A stretch of 64,000 nt of DNA from JBBECJ01 sp963763325. Lineage in GTDB: Bacteria; Chloroflexota; Chloroflexia; Thermomicrobiales; CFX8. The notes under the pieces were generated by a model, which saw only the letters and a program-made list of their open reading frames with translations, was not told where the DNA came from and did no database searches. How positions within the stretch are numbered: position 1 is the stretch's first letter; the number at the start of each line of letters is the position of its first letter. The position numbers were made by a program, and so were the translations under genes. The stretch is from positions 372,001 through 436,000 of the forward strand of contig CAVXOL010000024.1 of NCBI GenBank assembly GCA_963763325.1, given 5' to 3'. Shown here piece after piece: positions 26,281 to 35,537 of this stretch.

Positions 26281-27261
26281 ATGACCGCCTACATCATTCG
26301 CCGGCTGCTCTGGATGATCCCGATCCTGATCGGGGTATCGGTCATCTGCTTCGGGTTGCTCAAGCAGGCGCCTGGTGATCCCGTCAGCGCGATCGTCGCG
26401 TCGAGCCGCGACACCGGATCAACGATGACCCAGCAGGACCGGGACGCGCTTCGCGAGCAATATGGACTGAATAACCCGATCTGGGTCCAGTACTACGACT
26501 GGGTCAGCCTGGCGATCCGGGGCGACTTCGGCGACTCGACACGGTCAAACCAGCCGGTGTCGGAAGTTATAATGAGCAGGCTGCCAAACACCATGAAACT
26601 GGCCGGCGTGTCATTGATCTTCACGCTCGTGATCGCATTGCCGCTGGGGATCATCTCAGCCGTCAAGCAGTACTCAAAGCTCGACTACTTCCTGACGTTC
26701 TTCAACTTCGTTGGCATCTCTATCCCGCAATTCTGGCTCGGTCTCATGCTCGTCTACATCTTCGCGGTCGAGCTCGGCTGGTTTCCATCGACGGGCATGC
26801 AAGGAGCATACGTCGAGGACGGAGCCTGGCCACTCGTCAAGGACCGATTCATGCACTATGTCCTTCCGGTGGTCTCGATCACGCTGGTGGGTATCGCGGG
26901 ATACACCCGTTTCCAGCGCGCCGCGATGCTGGAGGTGATTCGTCAGGATTATGTTCGAACTGCCCGTGCCAAGGGGTTATCGGAGCGTGTCGTCATCTTC
27001 AAGCATGCCTGGCGCAATGCACTGATCCCGATCATCACGCTGATGGGATATATCTTCGTGATCCTGGTCGAGGGATCAGTCGTGGTAGAGAACATCTTCT
27101 CGTGGCCGGGAATGGGTCAACTCGCCGTCCTGTCGCTCAACCAACGGGACTATCCGGTTGTCATGGCGATTGTCCTGCTGTCAGCGACGCTGATCCTGAT
27201 TGGCACGCTGTTGTCCGACATCGTCTACGCGATCGTCGATCCGCGTATCCGCTATGACTGA
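26281..27261 (+). CDS. oppB: Peptide ABC transporter permease, OppB/DppB type
   Basis: This 326-residue protein with about six helices opens MTAYIIRRLLWMIPILIGVS. It has QAPGDPVSAI and LREQYGLNNPIWVQY in the first periplasmic loop. The EAA loop reads VRTARAKGLSERVVIFKHAW. ENIFSWPGMGQL precedes the last helices. The ATG at 26281 follows GGGGAACGG; an in-frame ATG at 26257 is less well placed. Confidence 0.92.
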   Translation: MTAYIIRRLLWMIPILIGVSVICFGLLKQAPGDPVSAIVASSRDTGSTMTQQDRDALREQYGLNNPIWVQYYDWVSLAIRGDFGDSTRSNQPVSEVIMSRLPNTMKLAGVSLIFTLVIALPLGIISAVKQYSKLDYFLTFFNFVGISIPQFWLGLMLVYIFAVELGWFPSTGMQGAYVEDGAWPLVKDRFMHYVLPVVSITLVGIAGYTRFQRAAMLEVIRQDYVRTARAKGLSERVVIFKHAWRNALIPIITLMGYIFVILVEGSVVVENIFSWPGMGQLAVLSLNQRDYPVVMAIVLLSATLILIGTLLSDIVYAIVDPRIRYD

Positions 27262-27282
27262 CGCCGGCGAAGGAGCGCACCG

Positions 27283-28206
27283 ATGAGTGCCAGCGCCGCA
27301 TCTCCACGACTCGCCGATCAGGCACGAGTCACGGAAGAGCCGCATCGCGGCCAGTGGCAGATGTTCTGGCGACGCTTCCGCAGACACCGGCTGGCAGTCA
27401 TCTCGGCTGCCATTCTGACGTTCATTTTTGTCGTTGCGGCGCTTGCCCCAATCGTCGCGCCATACGATCCCAACCAGACCGACACCCAACTGGCCCGCTT
27501 CGGGGAGCCGGCCCCACCGTCGCTCGCCCATCCGTTTGGCAGTGACCAGCTAGGCAGAGACCAGCTCTCGCGCATTATCTATGGCGCTCGAGTCTCGCTC
27601 GTCGTCGGGTTCCTCGCTACCGGCGTTGCGATTATTGTCGGGACCATCGCCGGGGCGGTGGCCGGGTACGCCGGCCGCTGGTTAGACATGCTCTTCATGC
27701 GGCTGGCCGACGTGTTCTTGGCCTTTCCGCCGCTGCTCTTCCTGATGGCAGCGCTCGCGTCAGTCGAAAAGACCATCGTCTCGATTGCACTGGTGATCGC
27801 CATCATCAGCTGGATGAATGTCGCCCGGCTCGTGCGTGGCGAGTTTCTCGTCCTTCGCCAGCGGGAATATACGGAGGCAGCCAGAGCAGTTGGAGCGAGC
27901 GCGCCGTCGATCATCTTCCGAGAGCTGTTGCCGAACGCGCTCGGACCAATCATCGTCGCTGCGTCCCTCGGGATCCCCGGCACAATTCTGACCGAGTCAA
28001 CGCTCTCGTTCCTCGGGTTCGGCCTTCAACCGCCGACCGCCTCGTGGGGCAACATGCTCCAGAACTCGTTCAGCATGATGCGTGACTTCGGCGCATGGTG
28101 GATGATCGTCTTCCCAGGGTTCATGATCGCGCTAACTGTCCTCTCGTTCAATTTTCTCGGCGATGGCCTTCGCGATGCCCTCGATCCCCGAACACGACCG
28201 GATTAG
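27283..28206 (+). CDS. oppC: Peptide ABC transporter permease, OppC/DppC type
   Basis: The 307-residue protein has an N-terminal OppC_N helix (about residues 34-60) after a cytoplasmic segment. The HPFGSDQLGRDQLSRIIYGAR motif runs near residues 83-103 (first residues HPFGSDQLGRD). The EAA loop is EAARAVGASAPSIIFRELLP, and STLSFLGFGLQPP lies near the end. It pairs with the upstream OppB to form the membrane channel. GAAGGAG precedes the ATG. Confidence 0.92.
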   Translation: MSASAASPRLADQARVTEEPHRGQWQMFWRRFRRHRLAVISAAILTFIFVVAALAPIVAPYDPNQTDTQLARFGEPAPPSLAHPFGSDQLGRDQLSRIIYGARVSLVVGFLATGVAIIVGTIAGAVAGYAGRWLDMLFMRLADVFLAFPPLLFLMAALASVEKTIVSIALVIAIISWMNVARLVRGEFLVLRQREYTEAARAVGASAPSIIFRELLPNALGPIIVAASLGIPGTILTESTLSFLGFGLQPPTASWGNMLQNSFSMMRDFGAWWMIVFPGFMIALTVLSFNFLGDGLRDALDPRTRPD

Positions 28207-28223
28207 TTCAGAAGCGGAGTACC

Positions 28224-30293
28224 TTGCCGGTGCAGACAGCGTCCGCCGCCGTCCAGTCTCTCGACAGCGCAACCGAACCGCTGTTGGTTGTTAACAACCT
28301 TCAAACGTACTTCTTCGGTGAGGGACGAATCGTCAAGGCGGTCGACGGCATCAGTTACACGCTGAACCCAGGCGAGGTGATTGGCATCGTCGGCGAATCA
28401 GGCAGCGGTAAGAGCGTCAGTTCACTGTCGCTGATGCGCCTGATCGATAGCCCGCCTGGCAGGATCGTTGGCGGCGATATCCACTTCGATGGCGACGACC
28501 TGCTCGGGATGTCCGACGAAGAAATGCGCAAGATTCGCGGCAACAAGATCGCGATGATCTTTCAGGAGCCGTTGACGTCGCTCAACCCCGTCTTCTCGAT
28601 TGGCGAGCAGATCATGGAGCCGTTGATGCTCCATCAGGGACTCGACAAGCGAGCGGCCCGCGACCGAGCGATCGAGATGTTGCAACGTGTTGGAGTCCCG
28701 TCGCCGGTCGAGCGGGTCAAGTCGTATCCCCATCAACTTTCCGGCGGAATGCGTCAGCGAGCGATGATCGCGATGGCACTCTCCTGTAATCCACAGTTGC
28801 TGATCGCGGACGAACCGACAACTGCCCTCGACGTGTCGATCCAGGCGCAAATCCTGGAACTGATGCGCGATCTGCAGCGCGACTTCGGATCGTCGATGAT
28901 CTTCATCACACATGACCTCGGTGTCGTTAGTGAGATGTGCGATCGCGTGATCGTCATGTACGCCGGGCGAATCGTCGAGGAAGGCACGACGCGGCAGATC
29001 TTCAGCAGCCCGAAGCATCCATATACCTGGGGGCTATTCGACTGCTTACCGAAGATCGAGGAGCGTAAAGGCATTCGGCTGACACCGATCTTTGGCCAGC
29101 CTCCGAATCTGGCCAATCCGCCGAGCGGCTGCAAGTTCCACCCGCGCTGCCCGCACGCATTCGAACGCTGCATGCTGGAGGAACCGCCGCTGTTCAGCCG
29201 TGCCGACGGCCAGACAGTTCGCTGCTGGCTTTATGACGACAATGCGGACGGTACCAAACACCGTGTCAGCGAGACGCGGACGTCCAACATCGCTGAGCAG
29301 CCAGAGAAGACTGAGGTTCTGCTCGACGTTCGCGACCTGCGTAAATGGTTCCCGATCACGCGTGGGCTGTTTCAGCGCACTGTCGGGCACGTCCAGGCAG
29401 TCGATGGCCTCAACTTCCAGCTTCATCGCGGTGAAACACTTGGAGTTGTCGGCGAGTCCGGCTGTGGCAAGAGCACGGCCGGCCGCGTCCTGCTCCGCCT
29501 GCTCGATCCTTCCGGCGGTCAGGTCATGTTTGACGGTCAGGATCTGGCGAAGCTGGATCGCAATGGTCTTCGCAACATGCGGAAGCGGATGCAGATCATA
29601 TTCCAGGACCCGTACTCGTCCCTCAACCCACGCCGGACAGTCGGCTCGATCGTTGCCCAGCCCCTGACGCTGCACAATCTCGCCAAGGGCAAGGCGGTCA
29701 ACGAGCGGGTCAGCGACATCCTTGAGAAAGTTGGTCTCAACCCGGCACATGCTGCTCGCTACCCACACGAATTCTCGGGCGGCCAGCGGCAGCGGATCGG
29801 GATCGCGCGCGCCATCGCAGCCAACCCGGATTTCATCGTCTGTGACGAGCCGGTGTCGGCACTCGATGTCTCGATTCAGGCGCAGATCGTCAATCTGTTG
29901 CAGGACCTCCAGAATGATCTCGGGCTCTCGTACATTTTTATCGCGCATGACCTCTCGGTCGTCCGCTCGGTCAGTGACCGTGTCGCCGTCATGTACCTCG
30001 GCAAAATCGTTGAGATTGGCACCAACGAGCAGATTTACGAAGACACGCTCCACCCGTACACGAAGGCGCTCCTGTCAGCAGTTCCAAAGACCGACGCGAC
30101 GGGACAGAACGCCAAGCGCATCATCCTGCGCGGCGATGTTCCTAGCCCGATCAACCCGCCCTCTGGTTGCCGGTTCCACACGCGCTGCCCGTACGCATTC
30201 GACTCCTGCTCGAAGGTGGAGCCGCCGCTGACGGATGTCGGCGATGGGCATCGGGTCGCCTGCCATCTCTACAACGAGGTCGAAGTGTCGTAA
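28224..30293 (+). CDS. Fused dual ABC ATPase (OppD-OppF) of the peptide transporter
   Basis: One 689-residue chain carries both ATPases. The first half has Walker A VGESGSGKS, signature LSGGMRQRA and Walker B LLIADEPTTALD, ending with the oligopeptide C-terminal motif HPRCPHAFERC. The second half has VGESGCGKS, FSGGQRQRI, FIVCDEPVSALD and HTRCPYAFDSC. OppD and OppF are usually separate; fusion fixes the heterodimer. The cysteine-rich tails suggest iron-sulfur or zinc binding as in OppD/DppD homologs. The TTG at 28224 has GGAG 6 nt upstream; GTG 28230 is an alternative. Confidence 0.9.
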   Translation: MPVQTASAAVQSLDSATEPLLVVNNLQTYFFGEGRIVKAVDGISYTLNPGEVIGIVGESGSGKSVSSLSLMRLIDSPPGRIVGGDIHFDGDDLLGMSDEEMRKIRGNKIAMIFQEPLTSLNPVFSIGEQIMEPLMLHQGLDKRAARDRAIEMLQRVGVPSPVERVKSYPHQLSGGMRQRAMIAMALSCNPQLLIADEPTTALDVSIQAQILELMRDLQRDFGSSMIFITHDLGVVSEMCDRVIVMYAGRIVEEGTTRQIFSSPKHPYTWGLFDCLPKIEERKGIRLTPIFGQPPNLANPPSGCKFHPRCPHAFERCMLEEPPLFSRADGQTVRCWLYDDNADGTKHRVSETRTSNIAEQPEKTEVLLDVRDLRKWFPITRGLFQRTVGHVQAVDGLNFQLHRGETLGVVGESGCGKSTAGRVLLRLLDPSGGQVMFDGQDLAKLDRNGLRNMRKRMQIIFQDPYSSLNPRRTVGSIVAQPLTLHNLAKGKAVNERVSDILEKVGLNPAHAARYPHEFSGGQRQRIGIARAIAANPDFIVCDEPVSALDVSIQAQIVNLLQDLQNDLGLSYIFIAHDLSVVRSVSDRVAVMYLGKIVEIGTNEQIYEDTLHPYTKALLSAVPKTDATGQNAKRIILRGDVPSPINPPSGCRFHTRCPYAFDSCSKVEPPLTDVGDGHRVACHLYNEVEVS

Positions 30294-30295
30294 AC

Positions 30296-32573
30296 CTATT
30301 TCGGCACAATTACGACGCGCGTCCTGACAGGTTGACCCCAGATCGGATGCGAACGACCTTCGACAAAGTCTGCAACCTGGTCACGGTAATGTCTGCTGAA
30401 TGGCCGTCCCTGCTGGCCGAGTGTATTCGTTGCCCAGGTCCGTTCAGGTCGGCGGAGGTCCGCAAGGAGGCGCATTGTAGGGCCGGCAGTGATGTCAAAT
30501 GGCCGGTCGACGGCGAAGCCAGTTGGCCAGACGGTTGTCCGATCCCCACCGAGCGGAAATGGGCCAACGTTGACCCATTTCTGATGCCTACCCTCGATCT
30601 GGCCGAACGGGTGCACCCAGGTCACGGTGTGGACCGCGCCCCACGTCCACCCCGAGGTGTCGGGTCCCAGGCGATCGGCTATCCAGCGCAGTGACACGCC
30701 GAACGACTCCCTGACGGCCCGTTCACGCCCATCCTCGATTCCACCAACTTGAATATTCGCCCTGAAGCAGCCGATCGCAGAAACCCATTGGCGTGTCACC
30801 AACTCCCAGCCCTTCGATCAGCTTGTCTACGACGTGTCGCGGCAGGCGGTGCGCAAGAGATGCTCGTACCCAGTGTCGGTAGAAGACTTGAAAGAGGAGC
30901 GTCGGGCGACTCTCAGGCGGAGTCTGGAAGTCCCAGTCTCGCAGGTCAGTGCGCGCCCACTCAGGTATGGCATCACCGCCAAGATGTAACAGGTGCGGGG
31001 TAAGTTCGGATGCGTGCAATGAAAACTGATCGAGCTGGATAGCGCGCATGTCGGCAACCGAGTGTCTAGGACGGGCATCGAGCAACGAGCTGATCCGGCG
31101 AATGCGGTAATCCGGTTCAAAGAACCCATGCAGCGCATATCGGTAGTCTGGCCCAACGATCGCGTTGTTCGCGCTGGCGACCCACCCACGTTCAGGATTG
31201 CGTTCGACAGGCAATTCCGCTGCGGGGATGTAGCTCGGCGGAAAGTCGGAGGGATCGAGCAGCCCCGCGAACGGCGGTCGGTTCGGCCAGCGGCCAATCC
31301 CAATCGATGCGATCTCGCCGTGGCTATCGGCTGCTGCCATCATCAACGTCGGCGCGATGATCGATTCGCGGACGCGCAATACATCTTCGACCGATGTCGA
31401 TTGACTCAACGCGAGCCAGCCATCGAGCTCGTCGGGATGCGTCTCGGAACCTGTCCAGTGGAGGCTGACTGGAACTGCGGACGTGCCGGGCTGGAGGTCG
31501 GAGATCAGCGGCCCGCGCGGGGTTGAGCGGACGACAAGGCTCTCAGCAGGTCCTCCCTTGACGTTGATCGTCTCCGTACGAGTCGTCAGATCAGTCCATC
31601 CATCACCGTCTGCCACCTGACGTTCGTCATCGTTGAGCCTTTCTCGATACAGAAATGTCTGCGAGATCATCGCGGCTGTGAATCCCCAGGCAAAGGTCGG
31701 CGTCCTCCCGAACGCGATGCCCGGCACGCCTGGCAGCGTAAGTCCCGATACCCGCAGTCCCGGCGCATCGATAGACGCCTCGCACCAGATAGACGGGTTT
31801 GTGTATCCGAGATGAGGATCGTTCGCAAGCAGCGGAAATCCGGTCGTCGATCGGTCGGCCGAGATCGCCCATGCGTTACTCCCACCACCATGCGGGAACG
31901 GTATTGCAGGCGGGGCGGCGGTCGCTGTCCCGCCGAGCGAACGTGATGGCTCCCGGACGACGAGGGGACTCTCGGCAACACGCCCGGCGTAAATGGCGTC
32001 AGCCCATTCGTCACCGATCGTTTCGCGAAGCAGGGCGGCTGTCAACTCGTTGGTGTGGAACGCGGAAAGTGACCAGCCCATGAGTCGCACGATCGCCGTG
32101 CTGTCCTGCGGTCGCCACGGTTCCGGCTGGTAGCGAAGGATGCGAAACTCGAGCGGCATTGGCCCCCGAGCGAGGCGAAGGTTCACTCCCGCTGCGAACG
32201 CCTCGAGTCTGGCGCGAGCAGACGCACTTGCGGTCGACACCATCTCATCAGCGATTCGTTCGACGTCAAGCAGCCGCATCAAGCGATCGGACTCAAGCGT
32301 GACCGAGCCCGCAAGTTCACTAAGCCGGCCAAACGCGGTGCGCCGCAACGTATCCATTTGGAACATTCGATCCTCGGCGAGTGCGTATCCAAACCCGAAG
32401 AGCGCGTCTTCGCTCGTTCCCGCAGTGATCAGAGGGATTCCATAGTGGTCGCGCGCAATTGTGACTGGCCCCGATAGCTCAGGCGCCCGCAAGCGCCGTG
32501 GCCGCCGTCTGACGGTTGCCACGACCGTTGTCAGCCCAGCTACCCCAAATATTGTCGCGGTGGTACGTCTCAT
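30296..32573 (-). CDS. Penicillin acylase family (Ntn-hydrolase) amidase, one frameshift
   Basis: The N-terminal hydrophobic segment (ATIFGVAGLTTVVATV) is followed by VTIARDHYGIPLI and YALAEDRMFQMD. The autocatalytic site is GGGSNAWAIS, whose Ser becomes the N-terminal nucleophile of the beta chain. FPLLANDPHLGY and GRTPTFAWGFTA are also present. The frame ends at 30723 after EYSSWWNRGW, and the C-terminal part resumes in another frame as DGRERAVRESF ... TWGAVHTVTWVHPFG. A single-base frameshift between about 30726 and 30750 joins them into roughly 760 residues. Substrates of the family include beta-lactams, acyl-homoserine lactones and N-acyl amino acids. AAGGAG precedes the ATG at 32573. 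Confidence 0.85.
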
Positions 32574-32693
32574 GCAGCCTGACTCCTTGAAACCCGTACT
32601 GGAGGCCATCGCGATCGCTTGCAAGACGCATTATCATGGAGATACGTCGCGGGAACATCGCGAAACGCATAGCAACAACTGGGAGATTACGAT

Positions 32694-33452
32694 ATGGCAG
32701 TCAACAGCGAAACGGTCGATCAGTTACCGAAGGGCATTCGTTCGCTGCTCGACACTCCCTACGCTCAGTATCTCGGACTCGAAACGATCTTCGACATCCA
32801 GGTTTCCGACGGCGTCCCGGTCGAGCTCAACCACGCCGAAGAGGTGATTTTTCGCACCGTACACATGTCATCGGAGCTTTGGTTGCGCCTGGCGGGTTTT
32901 GAGATCGAGCGCACGCGCTCGGCGGTTGAGGCTGGACAGGTCATCGCCGCCACCCGCTTGGCGCATCGAGCACGCATGTCGATTGAACGGGTCATGGAAG
33001 CGACGGCAATGCTCCAGATGATGCCGGCGCCCGACTACCACGCGTTCCGGACGCAGCTCGGAAGCGCCAGCGGCCTCCAGTCGCCCGGTTACGCGTATTT
33101 GCGGCGAGAGTGCAAGAGTCTCGCAATCGCATTCGACTCGGCAGCCGGCGACGACGACGCATTGTTTGCACTGTACATGGGAGACCGCAGCGATCCGCTC
33201 TACGATCTCGCCGAAGCACTGCTCGACCTCGACGCTACGCTCGACCGATTCCGCTCACTGCATCTCCAGATTGCAGAGCGGTTCCTGGGCAGCAACACGC
33301 AGGGAACCGGCGGTAGTGAGGGAGTTCCGTACCTGAAGCGCAACATCGGCCATAAGCTCTTCCCACGCCTCTGGAACCTCCGTGAGCGAATCGCCACGGC
33401 TTCGGGGGCCACTAGCTACGGGTATGGAACGCCGGATCAGCCACGCTCCTGA
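32694..33452 (+). CDS. kynA: Tryptophan 2,3-dioxygenase family haem enzyme
   Basis: The 252-residue helical protein retains the whole tryptophan dioxygenase active site: Phe53 and His57 in FRTVHMSSELW, Tyr115 and Arg119 in DYHAFRTQLGSASGLQS, the haem ligand His190 in FRSLHLQIAERFLGS, and Thr205 in GTGGSEGVPYLK. It should open the indole ring to N-formylkynurenine. It is slightly shorter than the Xanthomonas enzyme at the N-terminus. No formamidase or clear kynureninase is adjacent. It lies just upstream of the ABC importer with the MenA fusion but appears to have a separate promoter. Confidence 0.88.
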   Translation: MAVNSETVDQLPKGIRSLLDTPYAQYLGLETIFDIQVSDGVPVELNHAEEVIFRTVHMSSELWLRLAGFEIERTRSAVEAGQVIAATRLAHRARMSIERVMEATAMLQMMPAPDYHAFRTQLGSASGLQSPGYAYLRRECKSLAIAFDSAAGDDDALFALYMGDRSDPLYDLAEALLDLDATLDRFRSLHLQIAERFLGSNTQGTGGSEGVPYLKRNIGHKLFPRLWNLRERIATASGATSYGYGTPDQPRS

Positions 33453-33519
33453 TGTCGAATCACGACACGGTCGTCGCAGATCCGTTTGTGCAACGCCTCA
33501 CAAGCTGACCTGCCGTTGG

Positions 33520-33549
33520 TACAATGGCGTCTCAGAGTACGTAACTCTG
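33520..33549 (+). promoter_or_regulatory. -10 box and overlapping inverted repeat upstream of the importer operon
   Basis: TACAAT lies at 33520-33525 with no strong -35. CAGAGT (33533-33538) and ACTCTG (33544-33549) form an inverted repeat with a 5-nt spacer at the predicted start of transcription, a position suited to a repressor. Confidence 0.35.
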
Positions 33550-33601
33550 CGTGCTCGTGTGCGGCTCGTTGGGCCGTCAGACGGAGGTACCACCTACCCC
33601 G

Positions 33602-34721
33602 ATGAAACCGCTGATTCGCGCTTTTACAGCGCTGCTGCTGTTGTCGATGCTGGCCTCATTTGTTGCCGCGTGCGGTGGCGATGACGATGACGAGGATCCA
33701 ACCGCGACCTCCGCGACTGGCGCGACGACTGCCACAACCAGTGCATCGCCGGAGTCGGATGCCTCGCCAACCACAGACGCGGCTTCCGAGCTAACCGAGG
33801 TAACGGTCGGATTCGTCCCTGTCCTGGTGTACGCGCCGCTGATGATCGCCCAGGACAAGGGCTACTTCGAGGGACAGGGACTTGATGTCCAGCTCGAGAG
33901 CCTTCCCGGCGGATCAGATATGGTTGTGCTGACCGCCAATGGCGATTTTGATATCGGCGTCGGCGGTGCAGGGCCAGCCTACTTCAACGCCGCCGAGCGC
34001 GGTCTGAACCTCAAGATCGTCGCACCGCTCCACTTCGAGCGCGACCCGCAGGCAACGCCACTGATGGTCTCCAAAGAACGTTTTGATAGCGGAGAGCTGA
34101 CGAGCGCTGCGGACCTTGAAGGACTGAAGGTCTCCGTCAATGCCCGTGGAGCGACGGAATACTGGCTGGACACCGCTATGCGGAACAGACGGGCTCACGA
34201 TCGAAGATATTGACCTCCAGCAACTGCCGTTCCCTGACGTACCAGCCGCACTGGAATCCGGGGCGTTGGATGGCGCAATGCTCGGCGAGCCAATTGCGAC
34301 CCAGGCCGAGCAGCAGGGAATTGCCGTCCGCCTTGACGTGGACTTCCCGGCTGATTTCCAGCCCACCTTCGTCTGGGTGAATCCTGATTTCGCGGCCGCA
34401 GAGCCCGACCTTGTGACCGGTTTCGTGGCCGGCATGATGCAGGGTTGTCGGGATCTCTGGGCGGACGATTGGGATTCGGACGAGAACCTGGCGATTCTGA
34501 ACGCATACACGAACGTCGACGCCGAATTGATCCGCGAAGCGTCACGAACCTGGTGCCAGCCGAACGGCACGATCAACGCCGACGACCTTGAAACGCTGCA
34601 GGAGTTCTTCGGCGACCGCGGACTGCTGGAATACGATGAGCCGCTCGATATCGAGTCGCTGATCGACACCTCCTACGTCGAGGCTGCGCTCGAAGAAATT
34701 GGCGAATCCGACCTCCAATAG
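33602..34721 (+). CDS. ABC transporter substrate-binding lipoprotein, NMT1/SsuA-like, one frameshift
   Basis: The signal peptide ends ASFVAAC and is followed by an acidic run and Thr/Ser-rich linker. The binding domain reads VTVGFVPVLVYAPLMIAQDKGYF (first residues VTVGFVPVLVYAPLM), LPGGSDMVVLTANGDFDIGV and GLKVSVNARGATEYWLD. The frame is then lost near 34180-34190 and resumes with GLTIEDIDLQQLPFPDVPAA and GALDGAMLGEPIATQA. Restoring one base gives about 373 residues. NMT1-like proteins bind sulfonates, thiamine precursors, nitrate or aromatic acids. It is followed by its ATPase and by the permease-MenA fusion. Confidence 0.85.
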
Positions 34722-34745
34722 CAATCTCGATGGACTGGACCGAGC

Positions 34746-35537
34746 ATGGTGACGGCGCGCGACAAGCTACGGATCGATGATGTCAGCGTCCGCTTTCCGT
34801 TGGGGCGTACGACGGTCACCGCACTCGAGAGCGTGAGCCTGTCCGTTCCGGCTGGGCAGTTCTGCGCCGTTGTCGGCCCATCCGGTTGTGGAAAGAGCAC
34901 CCTGCTGAAGGTGATTGCTGATCTGGCAACACCCAGCAGCGGGGCGGTTCACATTGACCGCGAAACTCGCGACAAGCCGCTTCAGGCGATGGTCTTTCAG
35001 GGGCGCTCGGTCTTCCCGTGGATGACAGTCCTGGACAACGCTGCCTACGGACTCGCGATGCGCGGTGTAGCGCGAGTTGAACGCGAGGATGTCGCCGAGC
35101 GGCTACTGCGACAGGTCGGGCTCGGCGAGTTCATGAATGCGTATCCAGCGCAACTGTCGGAGGGGATGCGGCAACGCGTCGCGATCGTCCGCGCGTTTGC
35201 CGTCGATCCTGAACTGATGTTGATGGACGAGCCATTCGGCGCGCTCGACGAGCAGACGCGGCTGATTCTTCAGGACGAGCTGCTCCACATCTGGGAAGCA
35301 AACGGCCAGACGGTTGTCTTCGTTACCCACAGTATCGACGAGGCGATGATCCTTGCTGACCGGATCATCGTCATGAGCGCGCGTCCTGGCACGATCAAGG
35401 CAGATATCGAGGTTCCGTTTCAGCGGCCACGGACGGTTGAAGCCGTACGATCCGATCCCCAGTTCGCATCGCTGTTCCTCCAGATATGGTCGCTGCTGCG
35501 TGATGAGGCCGCCGTCGCTGCACGGGAGTCGGCCTGA
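34746..35537 (+). CDS. ABC transporter ATPase, SsuB/TauB-like
   Basis: The 263-residue ATPase has Walker A VGPSGCGKST (about residues 43-52), Q-loop MVFQGRSVFPWMTV, signature LSEGMRQRVAIVRAF, Walker B LMLMDEPFGALDE and switch His in VTHSIDEA. It begins 24 nt after the binding-protein gene, and its stop overlaps the start of the permease-MenA gene by 1 nt (TGATG). It energises that permease. Confidence 0.92.
   Translation: MVTARDKLRIDDVSVRFPLGRTTVTALESVSLSVPAGQFCAVVGPSGCGKSTLLKVIADLATPSSGAVHIDRETRDKPLQAMVFQGRSVFPWMTVLDNAAYGLAMRGVARVEREDVAERLLRQVGLGEFMNAYPAQLSEGMRQRVAIVRAFAVDPELMLMDEPFGALDEQTRLILQDELLHIWEANGQTVVFVTHSIDEAMILADRIIVMSARPGTIKADIEVPFQRPRTVEAVRSDPQFASLFLQIWSLLRDEAAVAARESA

Noticed and set aside
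29046..30053. 335-codon minus-strand ORF opposite the OppDF ATPase
   Set aside because: Antisense of conserved ABC motifs; no domain of its own.
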